This document shows positions 47,582 through 60,564 of a stretch of 64,000 bases of DNA, piece by piece. This DNA is from Anomaloglossus baeobatrachus (taxonomy: Eukaryota > Chordata > Amphibia > Anura > Aromobatidae). The DNA lies in assembly GCF_048569485.1 (NCBI RefSeq), contig NC_134364.1:130766289-130830288 (forward strand). The letters are read 5' to 3'. The translations under genes and the position numbers were made by a program. The notes under the pieces are model-generated. The model had not been told where the DNA came from. It saw only the letters and a list, made by a program, of their open reading frames with translations, and ran no database searches. Numbering within the stretch: the first letter of the stretch is position 1; every line of letters starts with the position of its first letter.

Positions 47582-50500
47582 GTATGTATAGAATCAGCCT
47601 GATAGTGCCAGTATAGCACTGTATGTATAGACTCAGCCTGATAGTGCCAGTATAGCACTGTATGTATAGAATCAGCCTGATAGTGCCAGTATAGCACTGC
47701 ATGTATAGAATCAGCCTGATAGTGCCAGTATAGCACTGTATGTATAGAATCAGCCTGATAGTGCCAGTATAGCACTGTATGTATAGACTCAGCCTGATAG
47801 CGCCAGTATAGCACTGCATGTATAGACTCAGCCTGATAGCGCCAGTATAGCACTGCATGTATAGAATCAGCCTGATAGCGCCAGTATAGCACTGTATGTA
47901 CAGAATCAGCCTGATAGTGCCAGTATAGCACTGTATGTATAGACTCAGCCTGATAGTGCCAGTATAGCACTGTATGTATAGAATCAGTCTGATAGTGCCA
48001 GTATAGCACTGCATGTATAAATTCAGCCTGATAGTGCCAGTATAGCACTGCATGTATAAATTCAGCCTGATAGCGCCAGTATAGCACTGTATGTATAGAA
48101 TCAGCCTGATAGCGCCAGTATAGCACTGTATGTATAGAATCAGCCTGATAGTGCCAGTATAGCACTGTATGTATAGACTCAGCCTGATAGTGCCAGTATA
48201 GCACTGTATGTATAGAATCAGCCTGATAGCGCCAGTATAGCACTGTATGTATAGAATCAGCCGGATAGCGCCAGTATAGCACTGTATGTATAGAATCAGC
48301 CTGATAGAGCCAGTATAGCACTGTATGTATAGACTCAGCCTGATAGCGCCAGTATAGCACTGTATGTATAGACTCAGCCTGATAGTGCCAGTATAGCACT
48401 GTATGTATAGAATCAGCCTGATAGCGCCAGTATAGCACTGTATGTATAGAATCAGCCGGATAGCGCCAGTATAGCACTGTATGTATAGAATCAGCCTGAT
48501 AGTGCCAGTATAGCACTGTATGTATAGACTCAGCCTGATAGTGCCAGTATAGCACTGTATGTATAGAATCAGCCTGATAGCGCCAGTATAGCACTGTATG
48601 AATAGACTCAGCCTAATAGTGCCAGTATAGCACTGTATGTATAGAATCAGCCTGATAGCGCCAGTATAGCACTGTATGTATAGACTCAGCCTGATAGTGC
48701 CAGTATAGCACTGTATGTATAGAATCAGTCTGATAGTGCCAGTATAGCACTGCATGTATAAATTCAGCCTGATAGTGCCAGTATAGCACTGCATGTATAA
48801 ATTCAGCCTGATAGTGCCAGTATAGCACTGTATGCATAGAATCAGCCTGATAGTGCCAGTATAGCACTGTATGTATAGAATCAGCCTGATAGCGCCAGTA
48901 TAGCACTGTATGTATAGAATCAGCCTGATAGCGCCAGTATAGCACTGTATGTATAGAATCAGCCTGATAGCGCCAGTATAGCACTGTATGTATAGAATCA
49001 GCCTGATAGTGCCAGTATAGCACTGTATGTATAGACTCAGCCTGATAGTGCCAGTATAGCACTGTATGTATAGAATCAGCCTGATAGCGCCAGTATAGCA
49101 CTGTATGTATAGAATCAGCCGGATAGCGCCAGTATAGCACTGTATGTATAGAATCAGCCTGATAGAGCCAGTATAGCACTGTATGTATAGACTCAGCCTG
49201 ATAGTGCCAGTATAGCACTGTATGTATAGAATCAGCCTGATAGCGCCAGTATAGCACTGTATGTATAGAATCAGCCGGATAGCGCCAGTATAGCACTGTA
49301 TGTATAGAATCAGCCTGATAGCGCCAGTATAGCACTGTATGTATAGAATCAGCCTGATAGTGCCAGTATAGCACTGTATGTATAGAATCAGCCTGATAGC
49401 GCCAGTATAGCACTGTATGTATAGAATCAGCCTGATAGTGCCAGTATAGCACTGTATGTATAGAATCAGCCTGATAGTGCCAGTATAGCACTGTATGTAT
49501 AGAATCAGCCTGATAGTGCCAGTATAGCACTGTATGCATAGAATCAGCCTGATAGTGCCAGTATAGCACTGTATGTATAGAATCAGCCTGATAGTGCCAG
49601 TATAGCACTGTATGTATAGACTCAGCCTGATAGTGCCAGTATAGCACTGTATGTATAGAATCAGCCGGATAGCGCCAGTATAGCACTGTATGTATAGAAT
49701 CAGCCTGATAGTGCCAGTATAGCACTGTATGTATAGACTCAGCCTGATAGTGCCAGTATAGCACTGTATGTATAGAATCAGCCTGATAGCGCCAGTATAG
49801 CACTGTATGAATAGACTCAGCCTAATAGTGCCAGTATAGCACTGTATGTATAGAATCAGCCTGATAGCGCCAGTATAGCACTGTATGTATAGACTCAGCC
49901 TGATAGTGCCAGTATAGCACTGTATGTATAGAATCAGTCTGATAGTGCCAGTATAGCACTGCATGTATAAATTCAGCCTGATAGTGCCAGTATAGCACTG
50001 CATGTATAAATTCAGCCTGATAGTGCCAGTATAGCACTGTATGCATAGAATCAGCCTGATAGTGCCAGTATAGCACTGTATGTATAGAATCAGCCTGATA
50101 GCGCCAGTATAGCACTGTATGTATAGAATCAGCCTGATAGCGCCAGTATAGCACTGTATGTATAGAATCAGCCTGATAGCGCCAGTATAGCACTGTATGT
50201 ATAGAATCAGCCTGATAGTGCCAGTATAGCACTGTATGTATAGAATCAGCCGGATAGCGCCAGTATAGCACTGTATGTATAGAATCAGCCTGATAGAGCC
50301 AGTATAGCACTGTATGTATAGACTCAGCCTGATAGTGCCAGTATAGCACTGTATGTATAGAATCAGCCTGATAGCGCCAGTATAGCACTGTATGAATAGA
50401 CTCAGCCTGATAGTGCCAGTATAGCACTGTATGTATAGAATCAGCCTGATAGTGCCAGTATAGCACTGTATGTATAGACTCAGCCTGATAGTGCCAGTAT

Positions 50501-53500
50501 AGCACTGTATGTATAGAATCAGCCTGATAGCGCCAGTATAGCACTGTATGAATAGACTCAGCCTGATAGTGCCAGTATAGCACTGTATGTATAGAATCAG
50601 CCTGATAGTGCCAGTATAGCACTGTATGTATAGAATCAGCCTGATAGTGCCAATATAGCACTGTATGTATAGACTCAGCCTGATAGTGCCAGTATAGCAC
50701 TGTATGTATAGAATCAGCCTGATAGCGCCAGTATAGCACTGTATGTATAGAATCAGCCGGATAGCGCCAGTATAGCACTGTATGTATAGAATCAGCCTGA
50801 TAGAGCCAGTATAGCACTGTATGTATAGACTCAGCCTGATAGCGCCAGTATAGCACTGTATGTATAGACTCAGCCTGATAGTGCCAGTATAGCACTGTAT
50901 GTATAGAATCAGCCTGATAGCGCCAGTATAGCACTGTATGTATAGAATCAGCCGGATAGCGCCAGTATAGCACTGTATGTATAGAATCAGCCTGATAGTG
51001 CCAGTATAGCACTGTATGTATAGAATCAGCCTGATAGTGCCAGTATAGCACTGTATGCATAGAATCAGCCTGATAGTGCCAGTATAGCACTGTATGCATA
51101 GAATCAGCCTGATAGTGCCAGTATAGCACTGTATGTATAGAATCAGCCTGATAGCGCCAGTATAGCACTGTATGTATAGAATCAGCCTGATAGTGCCAGT
51201 ATAGCACTGTATGTATAGAATCAGCCGGATAGCGCCAGTATAGCACTGTATGTATAGAATCAGCCTGATAGTGCCAGTATAGCACTGTATGTATAGACTC
51301 AGCCTGATAGTGCCAGTATAGCACTGTATGTATAGAATCAGCCTGATAGTGCCAGTATAGCACTGTATGTATAGAATCAGCCTGATAGTGCCAGTATAGC
51401 ACTGTATGTATAGACTCAGCCTGATAGTGCCAGTATAGCACTGTATGTATAGAATCAGCCTGATAGCGCCAGTATAGCACTGTATGAATAGACTCAGCCT
51501 GATAGTGCCAGTATAGCACTGTATGTATAGAATCAGCCTGATAGTGCCAGTATAGCACTGTATGTATAGAATCAGCCTGATAGTGCCAGTATAGCACTGT
51601 ATGTATAGACTCAGCCTGATAGTGCCAGTATAGCACTGTATGTATAGAATCAGCCTGATAGCGCCAGTATAGCACTGTATGTATAGAATCAGCCTGATAG
51701 CGCCAGTATAGCACTGTATGTATAGAATCAGCCTGATAGTGCCAGTATAGCACTGTATGTATAGACTCAGCCTGATAGTGCCAGTATAGCACTGTATGTA
51801 TAGAATCAGCCTGATAGCGCCAGTATAGCACTGTATGTATAGAATCAGCCGGATAGCGCCAGTATAGCACTGTATGTATAGAATCAGCCTGATAGAGCCA
51901 GTATAGCACTGTATGTATAGACTCAGCCTGATAGCGCCAGTATAGCACTGTATGTATAGACTCAGCCTGATAGTGCCAGTATAGCACTGTATGTATAGAA
52001 TCAGCCTGATAGCGCCAGCATAGCACTGTATGTATAGAATCAGCCGGATAGCGCTAGTATAGCACTGTATGTATAGAATCAGCCTGATAGTGCCAGTATA
52101 GCACTGTATGTATAGAATCAGCCTGATAGTGCCAGTATAGCACTGTATGCATAGAATCAGCCTGATAGTGCCAGTATAGCACTGTATGTATAGAATCAGC
52201 CTGATAGCGCCAGTATAGCACTGTATGTATAGAATCAGCCTGATAGTGCCAGTATAGCACTGTATGTATAGAATCAGCCGGATAGCGCCAGTATAGCACT
52301 GTATGTATAGAATCAGCCTGATAGTGCCAGTATAGCACTGTATGTATAGACTCAGCCTGATAGTGCCAGTATAGCACTGTATGTATAGAATCAGCCTGAT
52401 AGTGCCAGTATAGCACTGTATGTATAGAATCAGCCTGATAGTGCCAGTATAGCACTGTATGTATAGACTCAGCCTGATAGTGCCAGTATAGCACTGTATG
52501 TATAGAATCAGCCTGATAGCGCCAGTATAGCACTGTATGTATAGACTCAGCCTGATAGCGCCAGTATAGCACTGTATGTATAGAATCAGCCTGATAGCGC
52601 CAGTATAGCACTGTATGAATAGACTCAGCCTGATAGTGCCAGTATAGCACTGTATGTATAGAATCAGCCTGATAGTGCCAGTATAGCACTGTATGTATAG
52701 AATCAGCCTGATAGTGCCAGTATAGCACTGTATGTATAGACTCAGCCTGATAGTGCCAGTATAGCACTGTATGTATAGAATCAGCCTGATAGCGCCAGTA
52801 TAGCACTGTATGAATAGACTCAGCCTGATAGTGCCAGTATAGCACTGTATGTATAGAATCAGCCTGATAGTGCCAGTATAGCACTGTATGTATAGAATCA
52901 GCCTGATAGTGCCAGTATAGCACTGTATGTATAGACTCAGCCTGATAGTGCCAGTATAGCACTGTATGTATAGAATCAGCCTGATAGCGCCAGTATAGCA
53001 CTGTATGTATAGAATCAGCCGGATAGCGCAAGTATAGCACTGTATGTATAGAATCAGCCTGATAGAGCCAGTATAGCACTGTATGTATAGACTCAGCCTG
53101 ATAGCGCCAGTATAGCACTGTATGTATAGACTCAGCCTGATAGTGCCAGTATAGCACTGTATGTATAGAATCAGCCTGATAGCGCCAGTATAGCACTGTA
53201 TGTATAGAATCAGCCGGATAGCGCCAGTATAGCACTGTATGTATAGAATCAGCCTGATAGTGCCAGTATAGCACTGTATGTATAGAATCAGCCTGATAGT
53301 GCCAGTATAGCACTGTATGCATAGAATCAGCCTGATAGTGCCAGTATAGCACTGTATGCATAGAATCAGCCTGATAGTGCCAGTATAGCACTGTATGTAT
53401 AGAATCAGCCTGATAGTGCCAGTATAGCACTGTATGTATAGAATCAGCCTGATAGTGCCAGTATAGCACTGTATGCATAGAATCAGCCTGATAGTGCCAG

Positions 53501-54874
53501 TATAGCACTGTATGCATAGAATCAGCCTGATAGCGCCAGTATAGCACTGTATGTATAGACTCAGCCTGATAGTGCCAGTATAGCACTGTATGTATAGAAT
53601 CAGCCTGATAGCGCCAGTATAGCACTGTATGTATAGAATCAGCCTGATAGCGCCAGTATTGCACTGTATGTATAGAATCAGCCTGATAGTGCCAGTATAG
53701 CACTGTATGTATAGACTCAGCCTGATAGTGCCAGTATAGCACTGTATGTATAGAATCAGCCTGATAGCGCCAGTATAGCACTGTATGTATAGAATCAGCC
53801 GGATAGCGCCAGTATAGCACTGTATGTATAGAATCAGCCTGATAGCGCCAGTATAGCACTGTATGTATAGACTCAGCCTGATAGCGCCAGTATAGCACTG
53901 TATGTATAGACTCAGCCTGATAGTGCCAGTATAGCACTGTATGTATAGAATCAGCCTGATAGCGCCAGCATAGCACTGTATGTATAGAATCAGCCGGATA
54001 GCGCCAGTATAGCACTGTATGTATAGAATCAGCCTGATAGTGCCAGTATAGCACTGTATGTATAGAATCAGCCTGATAGTGCCAGTATAGCACTGTATGC
54101 ATAGAATCAGCCTGATAGTGCCAGTATAGCACTGTATGTATAGAATCAGCCTGATAGCGCCAGTATAGCACTGTATGTATAGAATCAGCCTGATAGTGCC
54201 AGTATAGCACTGTATGTATAGAATCAGCCGGATAGCGCCAGTATAGCACTGTATGTATAGAATCAGCCTGATAGTGCCAGTATAGCACTGTATGTATAGA
54301 CTCAGCCTGATAGTGCCAGTATAGCACTGTATGTATAGAATCAGCCTGATAGTGCCAGTATAGCACTGTATGTATAGAATCAGCCTGATTGTGCCAGTAT
54401 AGCACTGTATGTATAGACTCAGCCTGATAGTGCCAGTATAGCACTGTATGTATAGAATCAGCCTGATAGCGCCAGTATAGCACTGTATGTATAGAATCAG
54501 CCTGATAGTGCCAGTATAGCACTGTATGTATAGAATCAGCCTGATAGTGCCAGTATAGCACTGTATGTATAGACTCAGCCTGATAGTGCCAGTATAGCAC
54601 TGTATGTATAGAATCAGCCTGATAGCGCCAGTATAGCACTGTATGAATAGACTCAGCCTGATAGTGCCAGTATAGGACTGTATGTATAGAATCAGCCTGA
54701 TAGTGCCAGTATAGCACTGTATGTATAGACTCAGCCTGATAGTGCCAGTATAGCACTGTATGTATAGAATCAGCCTGATAGCGCCAGTATAGCACTGTAT
54801 GAATAGACTCAGCCTGATAGTGCCAGTATAGCACTGTATGTATAGAATCAGCCTGATAGCGCCAGTATAGCACT
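47582..54874. repeat. 39-bp satellite-like array, ~187 copies, 7.3 kb
   Basis: The unit is AGCACTGTATGTATAGAATC plus AGCCTGATAGTGCCAGTAT. Units vary at a few fixed sites: GAATC/GACTC, GTGCC/GCGCC/GAGCC, CCTGAT/CCGGAT, TGTAT/TGCAT/TGAAT. The order of variants repeats: a run of at least ten units at 48600-49030 recurs at 49809-50240, offset 1209 bp (31 units). The array lies inside a PLEKHG3 intron. Because 39 is a multiple of 3 and two minus-strand frames lack stops, frames up to 939 codons appear; all three plus frames have a stop in every unit. I regard none as coding. Confidence 0.97.
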
Positions 54875-55043
54875 GGCTTTAGGTTATATACGGAAATCCT
54901 GGTGATTGGGGTTCTTTAAGTAGGAGGTGGTGCTGATAAAGCTGCGGAGACAGGCTCAGGAGGGGCTTCATCAGGCCCAAAGCACAACAGCCTCTTTGCA
55001 TATTTATTGTCTGTGAATGGAATGGCTACATGTGAGGATGGAC
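54875..55043. other. Short spacer, no feature
   Basis: Single-copy-like sequence between the array and the next element. Confidence 0.4.
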
Positions 55044-55911
55044 TTAGGGGTGCTTCACACACAGCGAGCTCGCTGCCGAGATCGCTGCTGAGTCACGCTT
55101 TTTGTGACGCAGCAGTGACCTCATTAGCGATCTCGCTGTGTGTGACACTGGATCTGGCCCCTGCTGAGAGATCGCTGCTCGTTACACACAGCCCTGGTTC
55201 GTTTTCTTCAAAGGCGCTCTCCCACGGTGACACACAGATCGCTGTGTGTGACAGCAAGAGAGCGACAAATGAAGCGAGCAGGGAGCAGGAGCCGGCGTCT
55301 GGCAGCTGCGGTAAGCTGTAACCAAGGTAAACATCGGGTAACCAAGGTGGATACCCGATATTTACCTTAGTTACCAGCCTCTGCAGCTCTCACGCTGCCT
55401 GTGCTGCCGGCTCCGGCTCTCTGCACATGTAGCTGCATTACACATCGGGTTAATTAACCTGATGTGTGCTGTAACTAGGAGAGCAAGGAGCCAGCGCTAA
55501 TTGGTGTGCGCTGCTCCCTGCTCTCTGCACGTGTAGCTGCATTACACATCGGGTTAATTAACCTGATGTGTACTGTAGCTAGGAGAGCAAGGAGCCAGCG
55601 CTCAGTGTGCGCGTCTCCCTGCTCCCTGCACACACAGCTAAGCGGTGTGCGCTGGTAACTAATGTAAACATTGGGTAACCATACCCGATGTTTACCTTAG
55701 TTACCAGTCTCTGCAGCTTCCAGACGGCGGCTCCGTGCAAGCGCAGCGTCGCTTGCACGTCGCTGCTGGCTGGGGGCTGGTCACTGGTCGCTGGTGAGAT
55801 CTGCCTGTTTGACAGCTCACCAGCGACCATGTAGCGATGCAGCAGCGATCCTGACCAGGTCAGATCGCTGGTCGGATCGTTGCTGCATCGCTAAGTGTGA
55901 AGGTACCCTTA
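55044..55911. mobile_element. TTA-flanked foldback MITE, GGGTGCTTCACACA ends
   Basis: TTA at 55044-55046 and 55909-55911; ends GGGGTGCTTCACACACAGCG and CTAAGTGTGAAGGTACCC. The inside has several nested palindromes, e.g. ACACATCGGGTTAATTAACC repeated twice (about 55440 and 55545) and TAACCAAGGT/ACCTTAGTTA. The internal AGGAGAGCAAGGAGCCAGCG is also found at 63200-63220, next to the PTPN12 retrocopy. Confidence 0.85.
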
Positions 55912-56044
55912 GTTTGGGAGAGGTAGCTCATACAATGCTATCAGGAAGGTTAATTATAGGGCTGTGACAGGAGCAGGGAAAACAAACAGCAGTGGCTGCT
56001 CCGCATACAGAATAAGGCAAACCATCTATTACAACTGTATTTAC

Positions 56045-56379
56045 TTAAAGGGAACCTGTCTCCATGAAAATGCCGGCCAGTCTGCAGGCACCATGCGGTA
56101 GAGGAGGTGGAGATGAACAGATATATCCTGTATAACCTCTGTTTTCATCCTCTAAAGCTCTGCTCTTTCTGGGATTTCAGTCCAGTGGGCGGGGCTATCA
56201 CTGCTAGGACCGCCCACAGGACTGAAAATGCCCGAGAGCAGAGGTTTAGAGGATGAGAACACAGGTTATACTGGATATTTTCTAACAAAAACTATACATC
56301 AATCTGTTCATCTCCTCCTCCTCTATAACATGGTGCCTGCAGATCAGACTGAGTTTTCACGCTGGCAGACTCCCTTTAA
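56045..56379. mobile_element. TTAA-flanked MITE
   Basis: TTAA at 56045-56048 and 56376-56379. The ends AGGGAACCTGTCTCC and GGCAGACTCCCT are imperfect inverted repeats. The central foldback is CCTCTAAAGCTCTGCTC with GAGCAGAGGTTTAGAGG. Confidence 0.8.
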
Positions 56380-56547
56380 ATGCCAGCATCATTACAACTT
56401 TATTTAATTGACATCTAGTAACCTACAGAGGCCAGAGATCCCAGCACACCCACATTGTGTGAGCGACACAGGGCTCCTACAGTGTCAGTGTGCATGGGCA
56501 GGACCACAGATTGAATGCAGGCAGTGCTCACTCAGGGTATGAGAGAG

Positions 56548-57990
56548 GCTGTCACTAGGAATTTCAGGGCCCCATACTGTCACCATTGTCAGGCCCCCTT
56601 GAGACTCCGCCCAGGCTCCACCCCAGCTCCGCCTCCATCCTTCGAGCATTCCACAGTCCCATTGCCACTCTTTGCAAATTCCTGCATGTGTGAATACACA
56701 GGCTGTATATAGTATAGAGGTTACTGCGGGCTGTATACACAATAGAGGCTGCGGGGTGTGTATAGTGTATACACAGCACCATACTGTACACAGATCCACA
56801 TTATATACATACACACTGTAATACAGTATGGTGATGTGTATGAGCCGGGAAAAGGAAGACAGACACACACACATCATACTCCCCATCCTGCCGCGCTCGT
56901 TGATTGGAGGATCCTCTTCCTCCGGTGGGCTCTTGTTTGTACTGTGCATGGCAGCCTGTTTAGTGCACGCGCAGTATAAACATTATGAAGTAAAGCGGGC
57001 CGACCAGCAGCGTCTGCTGTCATTGAAGATATCAGACTCTGCCCCCCTGCTTCGGCAACCACGGCGGTAACTGCAGTGGGGCTTGGAGAAGAGGTGGGGG
57101 GATGGGCCCGGAGAGGTGGAGTTGGGTGTAGTGGGGCCCGGTGGGGAGATGGGGGGTGGGGCCTGGAGAGGCGGAGTTGGGTGTAGTGGGTCCCGGTGAA
57201 GAGGTGGGGGGCGGAGTTGGGTGTAGTGGGGCTCGGTGAAGAGGTGGAGGGCGGAGTTGGGTGTAGTGGGGCTCGGTGAAGAGGTGGAGGGCGGAGTTGG
57301 GTGTAGTGGGGCTCGGTGAAGAGGTGAGGGGCGGAGTTGGGTGTAGTGGGGCTCGGTGAAGAGGTGGGGGGCGGAGTTGGGTGTAGTGGGGCTCGGTGAA
57401 GAGGTGGGGGGCGGAGTTGGGTGTAGTGGGGCTCGGTGAAGAGGTGGGGGGCGGAGTTGGGTGTAGTGGGGCTCGGTGAAGAGGTGGGGGGCAGAGTTGG
57501 GTGTAGTGGGGCTCGGTGAAGAGGTGGGGGCGGAGTTGGGTGTAGTGGGGCTCGGTGAAGAGGTGGGGGTCGGAGTTGGGTGTAGTGGGGCTCGGTGAAG
57601 AGGTGGGAGGCGGAGTTGGGTGTAGTGGGGCTCGGTGAAGAGGTGAGGGGTGGAGTTGTGTGTAGTGGGGCTCGGTGAAGAGGTGAGGGGCGGAGTTGTG
57701 TGTAGTGGGGCTCGGTGAAGAGGTGAGGGGCGGAGTTGGGTGTAGTGGGGCTCGGTGAAGAGGTGAGGGGCGGAGTTGGGTGTAGTGGGGCTCGGTGAAG
57801 AGGTGAGGGGCGGAGTTGGGTGTAGTGGGGCTCGGTGAAGAGGTGGGGGGCGGAGTTGGGTGTAGTGGGGCTCGGTGAAGAGGTGGGGGGGCCGGGTTGA
57901 ACAGTAATTAATTGTAAAGTAATTACCCCTGGTCCTGGGACCCCCCCTCTTCACCGGGCCCCATACAGCAGTAATGGTTGTGATGCCCTG
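56548..57990. mobile_element. GGGCCCCATAC-end foldback element hosting a 40-bp array
   Basis: TTTCAGGGCCCCATACTG at 56564 is mirrored by CGGGCCCCATACAGCAG-type sequence near 57954-57970 (inner orientation ambiguous). Outer ends are uncertain. It resembles frog repeats with CAGGGC ends that I associate with hAT. Confidence 0.45.
57090..57893. repeat. 40-bp G-rich minisatellite, ~20 copies
   Basis: The unit is GGGGCTCGGTGAAGAGGTGG plus GGGGCGGAGTTGGGTGTAGT. G runs of 4-7 sit on the plus strand. The period is not a multiple of 3; the 323-codon minus-strand frame is an artefact. Confidence 0.95.
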
Positions 57991-58721
57991 ATGGCTGCCC
58001 TAGCCTGTCATTCTGAATTAGGGGAAGTGCTCAGAATTCAAATTAAAGGGCTATGAAAATGCATTGAGCCTTTGGTCACACCAAGGGGGCACCTAAAAGC
58101 AATAATTTTGCATAGAAAAAAAAAAACAGTACTAAAAATCAGGTTTTGTTTTTTTTTTTGTTTTTTTTTTTAATTTTTGTATTTTTACAGGCTTAGTCCC
58201 CTATATGACTTGCTAAGTAGTTTAATCTGCATTTTCGGGGGCAGAGACCCCCTTTAGCTGTGGTTATTGGATGAGCTTGTGTGTGCATACATTTAGTGAT
58301 GTGTAGACTCTTGTATTTCTTTACTCTTTTGTATATTTGAATGTAATGTATACTTCTGAGGACGTTTCTATTGTGTTACTATAGATGCCTGATATGATTA
58401 ATGAATGGCAGAACATTGTTACATAAAACTGTAGACTTGTGTCTGTTTCGGGAAGCCGCAGCCCCCAGTATAATGCTATCTACACTCTTTTCTCATTATA
58501 TTTGTTCCAAGACGCCCGTACTAGGGGATGTTCAGCAGGTAGGTCCCTGTCGGGCGCTGCCGAAACACTAACAGATGAGCAGTGTTATATAATTGCATGT
58601 ACGGATTTGTGTTTGATTTTTGTTGTGTTTTATGCATGGGTGTACTCATTTTTTTATTATTTCCTAAGTGAGGCATGACGTTAGTGTAATGGTGCATCCC
58701 ATCCCATATTATTACCGCTTT
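57991..58721. other. PLEKHG3 intron, no other gene
   Basis: 58110-58190 has A and T homopolymer runs. Nothing else was recognised. Confidence 0.4.
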
Positions 58722-59404
58722 GTATAACTCCGCCCACACCACTGATAGCAGTTCTGTGAATGCTGAGCTCTGTATAACTCCACCCACACCACTGATTAGC
58801 AGTTCTGTGAATGCTGAGCTCTGTGTAACTCCACCCACACCACTGATTAGCAGTTCTGTGAATGCTGAGCTCTGTGTAACTCCACCCACACCACTGATTA
58901 GCAGTTCTGTGAATGCTGAGCTCTGTGTAACTCCACCCACACACTGATTAGCAGTTCTGTGAATGCTGAGCTCTATATAACTCTGCCCACACCACTGATT
59001 AGCAGTTCTGTGAATGCTGAGCTCTGTATAACTCCGCCCACACCACTGATTGGCAGTTCTGTGAATGCTGAGCTCTGTATAACTCTGCCCACACCACTGA
59101 TTAGCAGTTCTGTGAATGCTGAGCTCTGTATAACTCCGCCACACCACTGATAGCAGTTCTGTGAATGCTGAGCTCTGTATAACTCCGCCCACACCACTGA
59201 TTGGCAGTTCTGTAAATGCTGAGCTCTGTATAACTCCGCCCACACCACTGATAGCAGTTCTGTGAATGCTGAGCTCTGTATAACTCCGCCCACACCACTG
59301 ATGAGCAGTTCTGTGAATGCTGAGCTCTGTATAACTCCGCCCACACCACTGATAGCAGTTCTCTGAATGCTGAGCTCTGTATAACTCCGCCCACACCACT
59401 GATA
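58722..59404. repeat. 51-bp minisatellite, ~13 copies
   Basis: The unit contains GCAGTTCTGTGAATGCTGAG, CTCTGTATAACTCCGCCC and ACACCACTGATTA. The same sequence, as single copies, occurs in the foldback near 60660-60770, so the array grew from part of that dispersed element. Confidence 0.94.
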
Positions 59405-59676
59405 TACAGAACTCAGCAGTCAGAGAACTGCTAACTTTGCACACAGCACTAATTAGATGCTTTCTGCCTGTACACAGAAAGCTGCTAATCAGTGGTGAGA
59501 TGGGGTTCTACCGAGCTCATGAACATGGAGGACTACCTGGCAGCAAGTGCACATAAAACAGTGATTTTATCAAAACAACTCTTAAGTAGTCCAGTAACTG
59601 ACATATCAGGGTCTCTGTCTCTACATCATGCTGCTCTCAGATGGAGGCGCAAAACGTTGTGTCAGATTCTCTTTAA
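59405..59676. mobile_element. TTAA-type MITE remnant (right half)
   Basis: CAGTGATTTTATCAAAACAA, GGGTCTCTGTCTCTACATCA and GTCAGATTCTCTTTAAT match the right half of the element at 23747-24194. Confidence 0.75.
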
Positions 59677-59900
59677 TATGCTGGCTATATCTGCATATCC
59701 TGGCCTTCCCATTTTCCGAGGGTCATCTAGTGACAACATATCATAACCGATTCCCAGGATAGGTGATAACTTGCTGATTGGTGTTATAGGTCGGACCCCC
59801 ACCAATCCACTATATATCACTGACAGGGAACTTTTTGGATCTGCAGTTTGGATGCATGACCGCTGCTCCATTCATTCTCTATAAAGCTGTAAAAAGAAGT
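59677..59900. repeat. Frog MITE fragment (AGGATAGGTGATAA type)
   Basis: CCCAGGATAGGTGATAACTT and GGTCGGACCCCCACCAATCC are familiar frog repeat phrases. A related, more complete copy lies at 61557-61856. Confidence 0.55.
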
Positions 59901-59904
59901 GCAG

Positions 59905-60247
59905 CTCTCTGCAGCCCCATAGGGATGACTGGACGCTCAGTCGTGCATTTGCACTGCAGCCCCATGGATAAGACTAGAAGCTCAGTCATGCATGTCCACT
60001 GCAGCCCCATAGGGATGACTGGAAGCTCAGTCGTGCATGTGCACTGCAGCCCCATAAGGATGACTGGAAGCTCGGTCATGCATGCGCACTGTAGCCCCAT
60101 AGGGATTACTGGAAGCTCAGTCGCGCATGCGCACTGCAGCCCCATAGGGATGACTGGAGGCACGGTCGCGTATGCTCACTGCAGCCCCATAGGGATGACT
60201 GGACGCTCAGTCGCGCATGCACACTGCAGCCCTATAGGGATGACTGG
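59905..60247. repeat. 45-bp minisatellite, 8 copies
   Basis: The unit is GCACTGCAGCCCCATAGGGA plus TGACTGGAAGCTCAGTCGTGC and ATG. Frames are open on both strands (15-residue repeat) without coding value. Confidence 0.94.
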
Positions 60248-60494
60248 AAGCTCAGCTGATTATTGGCGATTGCAGAAGTGTTTTCTGTTCGCATTAGTCT
60301 TGGCGTGGCTGCATGCCCTGACCGTGTCTTCCTCTGACTGCACCGACCTGCTGTGAATTGTCTCTCACACATTTTCCCTGTTCCTTGTAAATTCTGCAAC
60401 TAAAGTCTTTCTTTCTTTGCTCTTTATGATGAGAAGGAAAAAAAGCGATTTCAGCTGAATCACAGATTTACTTTTGCATCTTATTTATTTGCAG

Positions 60495-60564
60495 TCGGCT
60501 CCTCCAAGACCTGGATGGTTGCTGTGAAGACCCTGTGGCTGTTGCGAGCTGCTTTGTGGAAAAG
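60495..60564 (+). CDS. PLEKHG3: PLEKHG3 exon: DH domain, third segment
   Basis: The acceptor is TTATTTGCAG. The first T completes AGT (Ser) from the previous exon, then RLLQDLDGCCEDPVAVASCFVEK follows in frame and ends at a codon boundary. Human PLEKHG3 has LLRDLDSCNSDPVAVASCFVER at this point. The donor AAG|GTCGGG has C at intron position 3, which is weaker than usual. A shift by one or two bases would break the phase with the next exon, so I keep it. The following intron is only 343 bp and contains no array, although its left part is a copy of a local foldback repeat. Confidence 0.9.

Noticed and set aside
47556-54873. Very long minus-strand reading frames (up to 939 codons) over the 39-bp array
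   Set aside because: The unit length is a multiple of 3 and two minus frames lack stops, so openness is automatic. There is no start context, no composition shift and no domain, and the array lies antisense in an intron.
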